From Shewanella corallii (GTDB taxonomy: Bacteria > Pseudomonadota > Gammaproteobacteria > Enterobacterales > Shewanellaceae), in NCBI RefSeq assembly GCF_023349125.1, contig NZ_JAKIKT010000012.1, positions 23,835-87,834 on the forward strand: a stretch of 64,000 nucleotides of DNA. Direction: 5' to 3'. This document shows positions 41,718 through 50,335 of this stretch, in pieces. A model generated the notes under the pieces. That model was not told the origin of the DNA. It did not search any database and saw only the letters and a list, made by a program, of their open reading frames with translations. Numbering within the stretch: the first letter of the stretch is position 1; every line of letters begins with the position of its first letter. The position numbers and the translations under genes are program-made.

Positions 41718-41921
41718 ATGAGCCTTGAATTACTGTCCAAACTGGAAACCAAGATCCAGGCGGCACTGGAAACCATCGAACTTCAGAAGATGGAACTGGA
41801 AGAAGAAAAGCAGAAGTCTGCTCAACTGCAACAGCATAACGAGCAACTGCAGCAGGAATTGAACAGCTGGAACGAGAAAGTTACCGGTCTGGTTGGTTTG
41901 CTGAACAGCGAAGTCGAATAA
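41718..41921 (+). CDS. zapB: Cell division protein ZapB
   Basis: 67-residue coiled coil. MSLELLSKLETKIQAALETI is followed by an uninterrupted heptad pattern (LEEEKQKSAQLQQHNEQLQQ in pieces) and the end LNSWNEKVTGLVGLL. ZapB forms antiparallel coiled-coil filaments that stabilise the FtsZ ring through ZapA. It is shorter than the 81-residue E. coli protein but carries the same ends. The start at 41718 follows GGAAGGA. The frame upstream to 41637 has no ribosome site. Confidence 0.92.
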   Translation: MSLELLSKLETKIQAALETIELQKMELEEEKQKSAQLQQHNEQLQQELNSWNEKVTGLVGLLNSEVE

Positions 41922-41982
41922 GACTTGGTTCATGATTCGCGGCCTCAAGTCATAATTTGAGGCCGGAATATCAGGAGCAGGC

Positions 41983-42195
41983 TCAAGCGCTTTTTGCGGC
42001 TTCGACCTGCTGATTGATCATCTGATTTAGTTCACTGACAACCTGCTTAACCTCTGGCTCGCTTTTACGGGGAAGCAGAAACCGCCCTTTCTCAAACTCC
42101 AATCTACCAAGGTCTTTTACCCAGATAACACCGTTCAGCACGATGCGGGCGTGTTTTACTATCAATTTAGGTGCATATACGGGAAAAACTCTCAC
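41983..42195 (-). CDS. Small conserved-type protein of unknown function, 70 aa
   Basis: GTG start with a near-perfect AAGGAGGT ribosome site four bases upstream, strong evidence that this small gene is translated. The product begins MRVFPVYAPKLIVKHARIVL, continues with GVIWVKDLGRLEFEKGRFLLPRK (in pieces: WVKDLGRLEF, GRFLLPRK), and ends in a charged helix PEVKQVVSELNQMINQQVEAAK. The first half may be two or three beta strands and the second a helix. No signal peptide, no membrane segment and no family that I recognise. It is convergent with zapB. Confidence 0.72.
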   Translation of the reverse strand: MRVFPVYAPKLIVKHARIVLNGVIWVKDLGRLEFEKGRFLLPRKSEPEVKQVVSELNQMINQQVEAAKSA

Positions 42196-42486
42196 ATGAC
42201 CTCCTTCTTAAAGACGGCAAGCCCAATACCAGTCCGTCAATTCTTGTTATGGTCTGTTGGCTCTACCCTGTCACCGGGACAAGTACTGCACTGAATCAAG
42301 TCGTGTCTCAGGGCCGGCGCAAAGTTTACATTCTTTTGACCTCTTGTCAGCTCCGCAAGTTTCATTCAGCAACAATTATTTTTGTAAATAAATCCTTCCA
42401 ACCATGCCTCATCAGGACTCAAACAAGCTCAAATGTTGCGCAAATGATAACTTGTCAAAAGTTTGACGCTCTGTTAGGTTTGTCTC

Positions 42487-42561
42487 GTTACTCAGGGTAA
42501 AACTGAGCCTTCTGGCTCAATGTCACCGCGTTTCTTGCGACCAGGGAGCGCGGTTTTTTTT
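42487..42561 (+). ncRNA. Candidate small RNA with a rho-independent terminator
   Basis: A good terminator (ACCGCGTTTCTT-GCGACC-AGGGAGCGCGGT, 42525-42554, with some G-U pairs, then eight T's) has no protein gene in front of it on this strand. Just upstream are TGAGCC-TTCT-GGCTCA (42504-42519) and a competing ACTCAG/CTGAG pair. A weak promoter TTGTCA-N17-TAGGTT (42452-42480) would start transcription near 42487, giving an RNA of about 75 nt. The identity is unknown. Confidence 0.45.
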
Positions 42562-42631
42562 GCACTTTTTTCGTGCCCCCTACCTAAAAAATGCGCTAAT
42601 CCAGTGCAAAAATAATCAGTTTAGACACAAA

Positions 42632-42653
42632 AAAGGCACCCTAAGGTGCCTTT
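42632..42653 (-). terminator. dsbA terminator
   Basis: AAAGGCACC-CTAA-GGTGCCTTT; read on the minus strand it is followed by TTTTTTG. It is 20 bp after the dsbA stop. Confidence 0.9.
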
Positions 42654-42672
42654 GCAAGAATGTCGCCAATAC

Positions 42673-43287
42673 TTATGGCTTGTTTTGCGCCAGGTAGTAA
42701 GCGATGTCCAACATTTCCTGATAGCTCTTGATATTCTCAGTCATCACCAGGTACTTGTCGTTCACTACCAGAGAAGGTACGCCGCGGATACCTGCGTTCT
42801 TGGTATCTTTGCGCATCTTGGCAACCTGAGAGTTCACCATAAAGGAGTTGGCTGCAGCATCGAAATCCTTGCCGGATACGCCGTTGGCAATAAACAGATT
42901 ACGAATATCATCAATGCCCGCAAAGCGCTGGCGCTTTTCATGGATAGCGGCGAACATGGCTGGTTCAACCTTATCAGTCACACCCAGTTGCTTGGCAATC
43001 GCAAAAGCACGGGACATCTGCTCACCCATTGGGCCGCCGATAAATTCAACGTGAGCCTGTTCAAAACCGATCCCCTGAGGCAGCGTCTTTTTAATGGTTG
43101 GTACTACAGACTTGGCAAAGTTATAGCAGTGACCACAGTAGAATGAGAAAAACTCAGTAATCTCAGGCTTGGCACTGCCAGGTCCCTGGTTGATCACCTT
43201 GTAGTGGACATTTTCTTTAAAGTCAGTGGCATTGGCCATCAACGGTGCCATCAGCAAAGCAGCAACCATTAAGATTGTTTTTTTCAT
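42673..43287 (-). CDS. dsbA: Thiol:disulfide interchange protein DsbA
   Basis: Periplasmic oxidase that introduces disulfides into exported proteins. The 204-residue product has a signal peptide (MKKTILMVAALLMAPLMANA) and the thioredoxin-fold active site FFSFYCGHCYNF (Cys51 and Cys54). CGHC replaces the CPHC of E. coli, and the cis-proline loop is RGVPS. CGHC is known from some other DsbA proteins and may lower oxidising power. srkA lies upstream in the same direction, 150 bp away, as in the E. coli srkA-dsbA locus. Confidence 0.95.
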   Translation of the reverse strand: MKKTILMVAALLMAPLMANATDFKENVHYKVINQGPGSAKPEITEFFSFYCGHCYNFAKSVVPTIKKTLPQGIGFEQAHVEFIGGPMGEQMSRAFAIAKQLGVTDKVEPAMFAAIHEKRQRFAGIDDIRNLFIANGVSGKDFDAAANSFMVNSQVAKMRKDTKNAGIRGVPSLVVNDKYLVMTENIKSYQEMLDIAYYLAQNKP

Positions 43288-43436
43288 CTGTTTTCCCTAT
43301 TTCAATGTGTCTGCCAACTTATACCCAGGGGTACTCAGCTTGTGGGGCAGACTAACACAATTGTTTTTTTGAGTGTAGTAACCCCAAAAAGTTCACCAAT
43401 CTCTTGATTTACTTATTTACTGGTTAGTCTATCTAC

Positions 43437-44432
43437 TCAATATGACTGCAAACTTAACGCAGGCTCAGCCAGCAGCTGCAACTGTTCCCGGTAGGCACCA
43501 ATCTGTTGCTGCCAGTAGGTATCTTCCGCAAACCAGGGGAAGTACATAGGAAACGCAGGATCTTCCCAACGACGGCTAATCCAGCCACAGTGATACAACA
43601 TGCGCATGCCTCGCAGCGCCTCAACCAAAGCCAGTTGTTTGTGATCAAAGGAGCAAAACTCCTCATAACCCTCCAACAGGATATCAAGCTGCATCAGTTG
43701 AGTGGGCCTGTCTCCGGATAACATCATCCACAAATCCTGCACTGCGGGCCCCATACAGGCATCGTCCAAATCAACAAATCCCGGGCCATCCGGCGTCCAA
43801 AGAATATTGCCTGGGTGCAGATCACCGTGCAAACGAATATTCTTGTGGGAATGAGCCTGCCAGATTTGGTCTATACCCGATGCCAATGCCTCAGCAGCAT
43901 CGAAAAAGTCAGTCTCCAGATGAGCAGGCACATGCAAATTCTGTCGCAGCCCTTTGATGGCATCATGACACCAGATATTCGGCGACAGCTGAACTCTGTG
44001 AGCAAAAGGCCTGGCACTGCCAAGTTGATGGATACGGCCAATAAAGCGGCCTATCTGTTCAAGGTGGTCAAAGTTATCCACCTCAAATGGACGCCCGCCA
44101 ATAGAGGAAAACAGGGTAAACCGGTAACCCTGAAAATGATGCAGCGTTACGCCATCCACCGCCAGAGGCTCAGCCACAGGGACTTCCTGCTGCGCCAGCT
44201 CGTGGGTAAAGCTATGCTCTTCCTGTATCTGCTCATCACTCCAGCGACCGGGACGATAGAACTTCACTACGTATCGGTTTCCCCTGTCACAGCGGAACTG
44301 GTATACCCGGTTTTCATAGCTGTTCAGTGCCAGTAAGCCTGTTTCCGGGTAGATCCCCAGACTTTCAATCGCAGTCAGGATTACATCAGGCGTTAATCCA
44401 TGATAATCAGTTGCCAAAGGCATTTGCGGCAT
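43437..44432 (-). CDS. srkA: Stress response kinase A (YihE)
   Basis: Serine/threonine kinase of the aminoglycoside-phosphotransferase/choline-kinase-like fold, known in E. coli to counter stress-induced death through the MazF pathway. The 331-residue product has LNSYENRVYQFRCD, FVVKFYRP-like YVVKFYRPGRWS, the catalytic loop RLHGDLHPGNILW and the Mg2+-binding FVDLDDACMGPAVQDLW. I start at the ATG at 44432, two bases after the DUF3630 stop; a TTG at 44447 and an ATG at 44423 are alternatives. It is probably translated together with the DUF3630 gene upstream. Confidence 0.92.
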   Translation of the reverse strand: MPQMPLATDYHGLTPDVILTAIESLGIYPETGLLALNSYENRVYQFRCDRGNRYVVKFYRPGRWSDEQIQEEHSFTHELAQQEVPVAEPLAVDGVTLHHFQGYRFTLFSSIGGRPFEVDNFDHLEQIGRFIGRIHQLGSARPFAHRVQLSPNIWCHDAIKGLRQNLHVPAHLETDFFDAAEALASGIDQIWQAHSHKNIRLHGDLHPGNILWTPDGPGFVDLDDACMGPAVQDLWMMLSGDRPTQLMQLDILLEGYEEFCSFDHKQLALVEALRGMRMLYHCGWISRRWEDPAFPMYFPWFAEDTYWQQQIGAYREQLQLLAEPALSLQSY

Positions 44433-44433
44433 C

Positions 44434-44748
44434 TCAATGTCTCTCAATTGCGGCGACCGGCAGTAACCGACTCAAATAATCCAGTACTTCCAGCTCATCC
44501 TGGCGTTCAACGCTCAGCCAGCAGATATCGCCATAAAATTCATAGTGGAGCCACAGGCGGGTTCCTTCAAAATCCAGTAACCATTGGTGCCTGTCTGCGC
44601 CCCATTGCTTTTCCAATATCCGGCAATCCAGTGCTGTTGTCAGAGGCAGAGCAAAATCATCAAACTGTTCAAAGTCCACCTGAGCATGAATTTGCAGGCT
44701 TAAATTTGTCGGGTCCAGTTGAAACCCGGCAACCTTGATCTGTTCCAT
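44434..44748 (-). CDS. DUF3630 family protein
   Basis: 104-residue soluble protein that I place in the DUF3630 family found upstream of srkA in Shewanella-type genomes. Features are LDCRILEKQWGADRHQWLLDF, LWLHYEFYGDICWLSVE and LDYLSRLLPVA. It is acidic and mostly beta with a C-terminal helix. The ATG at 44748 is preceded by GGGAG at a good distance, and the extra upstream residues in the open frame are not supported. Its stop is one base away from the srkA start, so the two form an operon. Function unknown. Confidence 0.8.
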   Translation of the reverse strand: MEQIKVAGFQLDPTNLSLQIHAQVDFEQFDDFALPLTTALDCRILEKQWGADRHQWLLDFEGTRLWLHYEFYGDICWLSVERQDELEVLDYLSRLLPVAAIERH

Positions 44749-44797
44749 TGGAGCTTCTCCCAATCCTTTACGTGGCACGAGTCCACGACTTCATGAA

Positions 44798-46234
44798 CTA
44801 ACTGCTGCATGAGCAGATAAGTCCTTCTCCCCAATCCGGTGGTCGGCGGGCATACTGCGTCATATCGGCTTGCTCGTCAAATGGATTACGAAGCAGCTGA
44901 TAAAGGGTCTCCAAAGGCTGATTATCTCCCGCTTCAGCGGCCTCAATCGCCTGCTGTGCGAGATAGTTACGCAATATATATTTGGGATTTGCCGCAGCTC
45001 TTTGACGCTGCCAATCCCCGGCATCTGCAACCCCGTTAACTCTGTCTCGGTATGCTGAAAACCAATCATCAAACTCCGCGGTATCCCGACACTCGTCCCG
45101 CAGGGCAAACTCCATAGCCCCCGGTTCAAATCCGGCAAAGGCTCTCATGCTGTTGGTGTAGTCGAGATGGTTATTCTGCATCAGCTTCATCAGCCCGCCG
45201 ACCAGAGCTAAATCTGTTCCTTCATCGGCGGCGACTATCCCCAGTCGATTACGCATCAGTTGCAGATACTTGTCCACCAGCGCCTGCTGGTAACCATTTA
45301 ACCCAGCCATAAGGTCATCTGATGGAATCAGCGGTACCAGTGCCTGCGCCAGCCGTTGCAGATTCCAAAGGCCGATCCCAGGCTGCTGATCGAAGGCATA
45401 GCGTCCATGGGGGTCTGAATGGTTGCAGATAAAGCCCTCCTGATAGGTATCCAGAAATGAAAATGGTCCGAAATCGAAGGTGTCCCCCAGAATCGACATA
45501 TTGTCAGTATTCATCACGCCATGGGCAAAGCCGCTGGCTTGCCAGTGGGCGATCATCTCAGCGGTTAACCGAACGACTTCGGCGAACCAGGCTTTGTAGC
45601 CACTGGCATTGGCTTCCAGATGGGGAAAGTGGTGAGCAATGGTGAAGTTTACCAGTTCACGAAGGCGGCCCCTGTCCTGCTCACCATGGGTGATATATTC
45701 AAAATGGCCAAAGCGGATATGACTACGGGCAAGACGCACGGTAATCGCACCGGTTTCCTGGGTTTCCCGCCACACGGGCGTATCTGAGCCAACCACGGCC
45801 AGCGCTCTGGTTGTGGGGATCCCCAGATGATATAGAGCTTCAGAGGCCAGAAACTCACGCACGGCCGATCTCAGTACCGCCTTGCCATCACCATGCCTTG
45901 AATAGGGCGTTTTACCGGCGCCTTTGAGTGCGATATCCCAGAACTCACCATGAATATCTTTGGCCTCGCCCAGTATCATAGCGCGACCGTCACCCAACCT
46001 TGGCGAATAGCCACCGAACTGATGTCCGGCATATACCTGAGCATAGTAGCTGGCATCCTGCATTCTGGCGTTACCGGAAAACACTGCCAGCGCATTGGCA
46101 TCCGGCTCTGCCAAATTCAGCATATGGGCAGCATCCTGGCTCCACATCAGCCAGCGGGGATTATCCAGACCTTCGGGCTCAACCAGGGAATAGGCTCCCG
46201 GTAATTGGTTTACAAAGTCCTGTCTCAGTTCCAT
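44798..46234 (-). CDS. selO: Protein adenylyltransferase SelO (YdiU)
   Basis: Pseudokinase-fold enzyme that transfers AMP to proteins. The 478-residue product shows YAGHQFGGYSPRLGDGRAMILGE (in pieces: AGHQFGGYSPRLGDGRA), the ALKGAGKTPYSRHGDGKAVLRS nucleotide region (in pieces: LKGAGKTPYSRHGDGKA), HGVMNTDNMSILGDTFDFGPF for metal binding and the C-terminal GLICSCSS. The last motif carries Cys where some eukaryotic members have selenocysteine. The ATG at 46234 has AAGGAG five bases upstream; the GTG two codons earlier does not fit. It is linked in E. coli and others to redox stress. Confidence 0.94.
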   Translation of the reverse strand: MELRQDFVNQLPGAYSLVEPEGLDNPRWLMWSQDAAHMLNLAEPDANALAVFSGNARMQDASYYAQVYAGHQFGGYSPRLGDGRAMILGEAKDIHGEFWDIALKGAGKTPYSRHGDGKAVLRSAVREFLASEALYHLGIPTTRALAVVGSDTPVWRETQETGAITVRLARSHIRFGHFEYITHGEQDRGRLRELVNFTIAHHFPHLEANASGYKAWFAEVVRLTAEMIAHWQASGFAHGVMNTDNMSILGDTFDFGPFSFLDTYQEGFICNHSDPHGRYAFDQQPGIGLWNLQRLAQALVPLIPSDDLMAGLNGYQQALVDKYLQLMRNRLGIVAADEGTDLALVGGLMKLMQNNHLDYTNSMRAFAGFEPGAMEFALRDECRDTAEFDDWFSAYRDRVNGVADAGDWQRQRAAANPKYILRNYLAQQAIEAAEAGDNQPLETLYQLLRNPFDEQADMTQYARRPPDWGEGLICSCSS

Positions 46235-46259
46235 CCGCACTCCTTTATTACATGCTCAA

Positions 46260-46550
46260 TCAGCGACTGAGGTCCTCACAATGAAGCAGTCCCTGTTCAT
46301 CAGTCTTACACTGGAAACCACATACGTAATCGCCCTTGTCTCCGGCCAGTTTTCTGAGTCCCTGACCCTTTAGGCGGCATTGGTCCAGGGTGTCGTAATA
46401 GCCGTTGATGGCATCCATCTTCAGGGTAGAAATTTGGATAAGCTGCTCACCGGATTGCACATCAGGCTGATAAATCAAACTCCACTTGGCACTCTGGGTA
46501 CAGGCTGACAGGGCCAGCAAACCAATAAGAATTAAGGACAGGCGTTTCAC
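46260..46550 (-). CDS. Small lipoprotein
   Basis: 96 residues from a GTG start with GGAG six bases upstream. The signal is MKRLSLILIGLLALSAC, with lipobox LSAC at about residue 14-17. The mature part of roughly 80 residues has four further cysteines (QCRLKGQ, DYVCGFQCKTD, LLHCED) that could form two disulfides. The upstream reading frame (to 46631) lacks a ribosome site and is not counted. It lies 25 bp upstream of selO in the same direction and probably shares its transcript. Function unknown. Confidence 0.8.
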   Translation of the reverse strand: MKRLSLILIGLLALSACTQSAKWSLIYQPDVQSGEQLIQISTLKMDAINGYYDTLDQCRLKGQGLRKLAGDKGDYVCGFQCKTDEQGLLHCEDLSR

Positions 46551-46593
46551 TTCATACTCCACTAACAGGCGCTGCCTGCACCAACAAAAAGAA

Positions 46594-46616
46594 AAAGCGA
46601 GCCATTGGCTCGCTTT
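46594..46616 (-). terminator. Terminator of the Pro-Glu repeat gene
   Basis: AAAGCGAGCC-ATT-GGCTCGCTTT; on the minus strand followed by TTCTTTTTG. It is placed between the stop of the repeat gene (46666) and the small lipoprotein gene. Confidence 0.8.
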
Positions 46617-46665
46617 CATTGTACACAGCACAGTGGCTGCTAATAACCATGATTATCTTAACGGT

Positions 46666-47499
<834 letters not shown>

Positions 47500-47676
47500 T
47501 TCATCACCTTATTCATTTCCGGTAAGCCAGTGCATTGCAAAAGCGGGCATTAACCAGTGAACAGAAACTCACCGCTATTATTAAGGGATAAGTTCATCAC
47601 AGATCAACCCAAATGGCGGATATTTCACCTTTTTAAAGTTAAAAGCCGCCATTTACCGAATAACAGCTGACGACAT

Positions 47677-47699
47677 AAGATGCATTGTGTGCGCAGCTT
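47677..47699. promoter_or_regulatory. NsrR-like operator upstream of ygbA
   Basis: AAGATGC-ATTGTGTGC-GCAGCTT has the 7-9-7 layout of the NsrR site (E. coli consensus AAGATGC-N9-GCATCTT), with one mismatch in the right arm. It lies about 80 bp upstream of a YgbA-family gene, which is NsrR-controlled in E. coli. Confidence 0.55.
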
Positions 47700-47779
47700 C
47701 AAGAAACAGCACATGGATTTTGCGCCATCAAGACACCGAACATAAGATGTCATCAGGCACTGCAGGAATACTCATTAAG

Positions 47780-48166
47780 ATGACACAACCAATAATTCTG
47801 GGTCCCAGGCTCACTCGTGAATACGACACCATGGCGCTGATGGTCGGCTTGTACTGCCGCGATCATCATGGCTCAGAGTCTCCCTGCCCTGAATGTAGTG
47901 AATTCCTAGAATACGCCCGCATGCGTCTCGATCGCTGTCCCTATGGCGAAGACAAGCCAACCTGTAGCCGATGCCCTGTTCATTGCTATAAGCCGGAACC
48001 CAAAGCCCTGGCCAAAACTGTGATGCGTTATGCCGGACCAAGGATGATATGGCGTCATCCAATTATCGCCATCCGTCACCTGTTACACGAACGCGGAGAG
48101 ATGGCAGGTAAACCCCCAAGGGATATGTCCAACCGGCGGCAAAGGCAAAAAAAAGACGGCGAGTGA
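47780..48166 (+). CDS. ygbA: YgbA-family protein (nitrous-oxide-stimulated promoter family)
   Basis: 128-residue cysteine-rich protein of the YgbA_NO family. After RLTREYDTMALMVGLYCRDHH come eight or so cysteines (CPECSEFLEYA, DRCPYGEDKPTCSRCPVHCYKP in pieces) and a basic C-terminus. The cysteine pattern suggests an Fe-S or zinc centre. In enterobacteria YgbA is induced by nitric oxide through NsrR and helps growth during nitrosative stress. An NsrR-like site is present upstream. The start is uncertain: ATG at 47780 is used, ATG at 47747 is possible, and neither has a strong ribosome site. Confidence 0.82.
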   Translation: MTQPIILGPRLTREYDTMALMVGLYCRDHHGSESPCPECSEFLEYARMRLDRCPYGEDKPTCSRCPVHCYKPEPKALAKTVMRYAGPRMIWRHPIIAIRHLLHERGEMAGKPPRDMSNRRQRQKKDGE

Positions 48167-48269
48167 GGAACCTCTTTCCTCAGGCAACACCTGTTACCGG
48201 CAGATATTTTTTACACTGCTGGTTTAGCCCTGGCCCGCTAGCGAGTACAATTGCCGGCGAGGTAAGCAT

Positions 48270-49148
48270 ATGAACGGTTTTGGCCATTTTTTTCTTGAAG
48301 CATATTGGTGGTTATCACTGCTGGGCGGTATTCACTGTCTGCTGTTGAGCCTCTATATCCGCTACATCTACAAAGAGAGTCAGGATAACCATAAACTTTT
48401 GGCTGGCATATTCAGTCTGGTATCCCTCTACTTCTTTACCGGCCTTATTAACTATCAGAACAGTCCCGCCCCGCTGCATATGCTGTTCGTCCTGATTATC
48501 CCTGTCTATTTCCTGCTGATGCCCATGCTTTATCTCTACTGTAAACGTGGCCTGTCTCAGGAAGTGATGGATGTAAGGTATTCATGGCATTACGCACCGG
48601 CACTGATCATGTGTATTGTCGCCGTAACGACCGTGCTGTGGGGCTGGTATCATGCCTCTGATGGCTGGCAGCTGGCATTCGACAGTATGGGACGGCTGGA
48701 ACACCTTGGCGTGGTCGGTACTTTATTGCCAGCACTGCTCAGCATTCAGGCCTGTGTCTACTTTGTGCTTCTGCTGAAGTTGCTTCGTCGGTATCGCGGG
48801 CGCAGCCACAGAGCGCACACTGAAAGCCTCAGAGACATCAAGTTTCGTTGGCTGCTGGCACTAACCACAGCTTTGCTTGGCAACTGGGTTATTCGTATGT
48901 TTCTGCTGATCCTGCCCTTCTATCTCGGTGGTGAAATATCCCCTGTAGAAAAGGCGTTGCCACGCCTGCTGCTACTGCTGACCGTTTATGGACTGGCGAT
49001 ATTTGGCCTCAAACAGATTACCCGTGCGGCTTACTTGCGGGGAACTCTGGCCACCAAACCGACCGTGTCGCAGCGCTCATCCAGCCAGTTGCTGGATTCT
49101 GAAGAGCTCAGCTTTCTGCAGAAAATTCTCAACGAAGATAAAGACTAA
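48270..49148 (+). CDS. Seven-helix membrane protein of unknown function
   Basis: 292 residues with seven hydrophobic segments (about 10-30, 42-62, 70-90, 108-128, 145-172, 195-218, 230-250) and a 40-residue hydrophilic C-terminus ending LDSEELSFLQKILNEDKD. The membrane part resembles the 7TM sensor regions that are fused to AraC-type or LytTR DNA-binding domains in related bacteria, but no helix-turn-helix follows. It may be an orphan sensor or a truncated regulator. A GAGGT ribosome site precedes the ATG and TACAAT (48246-48251) looks like a -10 box. Function not assigned. Confidence 0.75.
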   Translation: MNGFGHFFLEAYWWLSLLGGIHCLLLSLYIRYIYKESQDNHKLLAGIFSLVSLYFFTGLINYQNSPAPLHMLFVLIIPVYFLLMPMLYLYCKRGLSQEVMDVRYSWHYAPALIMCIVAVTTVLWGWYHASDGWQLAFDSMGRLEHLGVVGTLLPALLSIQACVYFVLLLKLLRRYRGRSHRAHTESLRDIKFRWLLALTTALLGNWVIRMFLLILPFYLGGEISPVEKALPRLLLLLTVYGLAIFGLKQITRAAYLRGTLATKPTVSQRSSSQLLDSEELSFLQKILNEDKD

Positions 49149-49154
49149 ACAAAC

Positions 49155-49178
49155 AAAAGCCCGGCATTGCCGGGTTTT
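49155..49178 (+). terminator. Terminator between the 7TM gene and the secreted protein gene
   Basis: AAAAGCCCGG-CATTG-CCGGGTTTT, 6 bp after the 7TM stop. It could also serve the convergent gene at 49199. Confidence 0.8.
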
Positions 49179-49198
49179 GCTGTCAAATGATCTAGCCG

Positions 49199-49774
49199 TT
49201 ATTCATGGCCCCAGGGCGCTGGCGGCAGAGCAACTGGCCTGGTCAGGTCAAAATCGACTCTGAAATCGCGATTTTCCCGGGTGAGGCGATAGGTAAAGGT
49301 CTCCGGATAAACATACATGTGCCAGACATTGGTCACCGACTGGGACAGGCCATTTTGTTTAAAGTTATCAATGGAGAAGTCATCCACAGGGAACGACTGC
49401 TCATTGGCCGTGCCGGCAGAAGCTGTGTGACCGCCGTACATGGTGACCTTGTCCTCACTGCCATCTTCATGTCTGTGATCATGCTTAAGCAAGAGGCCAC
49501 CACCGGTTCGGGTAATCACCCAGGTACGGGATCTGTCTTCACCTACGTGGAAAGGGACCTTAAGTTCAATATCGCTGCATTCACGAACATGCATTACCAG
49601 ACGCTGGCTTGCAAAGTTGGCATCCGCTTCATTGCCGGAGGTCACTTTACCTTCAAATGCCTGACCACAATGGGCACGCAGGGCATCAAAAAAAGCATCT
49701 TGAGAAGCAGGGGTATCGGCCATTGCCGACGCAGACAGGCCACACAGGGCCAGGGTATACAGGCTTGCTTTCAT
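49199..49774 (-). CDS. Secreted protein of unknown function
   Basis: 191 residues with a Sec signal peptide (MKASLYTLALCGLSASAMA). The mature part has conserved-looking pieces AFFDALRAHCGQAFEGKV, HVRECSDIELKVPFHVGEDRSRTW and GLLLKHDHRHEDGSEDKVTMYGGHT (in pieces: LLLKHDHRHEDGSED), with one likely disulfide between the two cysteines and a predicted lipocalin-like run of beta strands. I recognise it as a type of hypothetical exported protein common in marine gammaproteobacteria but know no function. Confidence 0.8.
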   Translation of the reverse strand: MKASLYTLALCGLSASAMADTPASQDAFFDALRAHCGQAFEGKVTSGNEADANFASQRLVMHVRECSDIELKVPFHVGEDRSRTWVITRTGGGLLLKHDHRHEDGSEDKVTMYGGHTASAGTANEQSFPVDDFSIDNFKQNGLSQSVTNVWHMYVYPETFTYRLTRENRDFRVDFDLTRPVALPPAPWGHE

Positions 49775-49841
49775 TATCGTTATTCTTCCTTGTATGACTG
49801 TCTGAATGCGCTAAGCCTTATGATTGACTCAGCGTGCCAAT

Positions 49842-50171
49842 TCAGTCACCAAACCAGCGGGTCATGGTTGCATTTGATTTGGTTTTGACTTCCTCATCAA
49901 TGAACAAGCTGACCATACCAATGGCGGCCGCCAATGCTCCCAGATCATCGGTAAAGCCCATCATGGGCGTGAGATCCGGAATCGCATCCAGCGGCATAAT
50001 AAAGTAACCCAGAGCACCAAATATCACTCCTTTTGCCCAGGTGGGCGTATCAGGACGCTGAGCGGCGTAATACAGCCACAAAGCTTTCTCGACCACTTCC
50101 TTACCCGCTGTACGGGCATAGTCAGTCAGTTTTTGCCAAAAACCCTGTTCAGTAAATTCTTGCTCAGACAT
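49842..50171 (-). CDS. DUF1232 (YkvA) family membrane protein
   Basis: 109-residue protein with the DUF1232 signature ALGYFIMPLDAIPDLTPMMGFTDDLGALAAAI (in pieces: YFIMPLDAIPDL, GFTDDLGALAAAI). This is a helical hairpin that sits in the inner membrane. Around it are an amphipathic N-terminal helix and a charged C-terminus. The function of the family is unknown. It is transcribed alone; ygiQ lies upstream, ended by its own terminator. Confidence 0.88.
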   Translation of the reverse strand: MSEQEFTEQGFWQKLTDYARTAGKEVVEKALWLYYAAQRPDTPTWAKGVIFGALGYFIMPLDAIPDLTPMMGFTDDLGALAAAIGMVSLFIDEEVKTKSNATMTRWFGD

Positions 50172-50290
50172 AAGTGTTCCCCGGTTACTTCTCCCGAATA
50201 TAACTCAAACCTGTGTAAATGCAGAAGCAGGGAAACCCTGAAAGTGCCAGCCATTGCTCTTTGCGACACACACCAAAAGCCAGAAAGCAA

Positions 50291-50315
50291 AAAACGCCAC
50301 GTTAAGTGGCGTTTT
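50291..50315 (-). terminator. ygiQ terminator
   Basis: AAAACGCCAC-GTTAA-GTGGCGTTTT with further A's on the 5' side, so a T-run follows on the minus strand. It is 21 bp after the ygiQ stop. Confidence 0.9.
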
Positions 50316-50335
50316 CCGGTGAATCTCTTACCGGC

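Larger units (their letters stand above)
42196..42672. other. Intergenic region between the 70-aa gene and dsbA
   Basis: 477 bp without a convincing protein gene. It holds the promoter of the 70-aa gene, a candidate small RNA on the plus strand (42487-42561) and the dsbA terminator (42632-42653). Confidence 0.6.

Noticed and set aside
42171..42500. 109-codon plus-strand frame
   Set aside because: No ribosome site, no family, and it covers the strong ribosome site of the divergent 70-aa gene and the small-RNA promoter.
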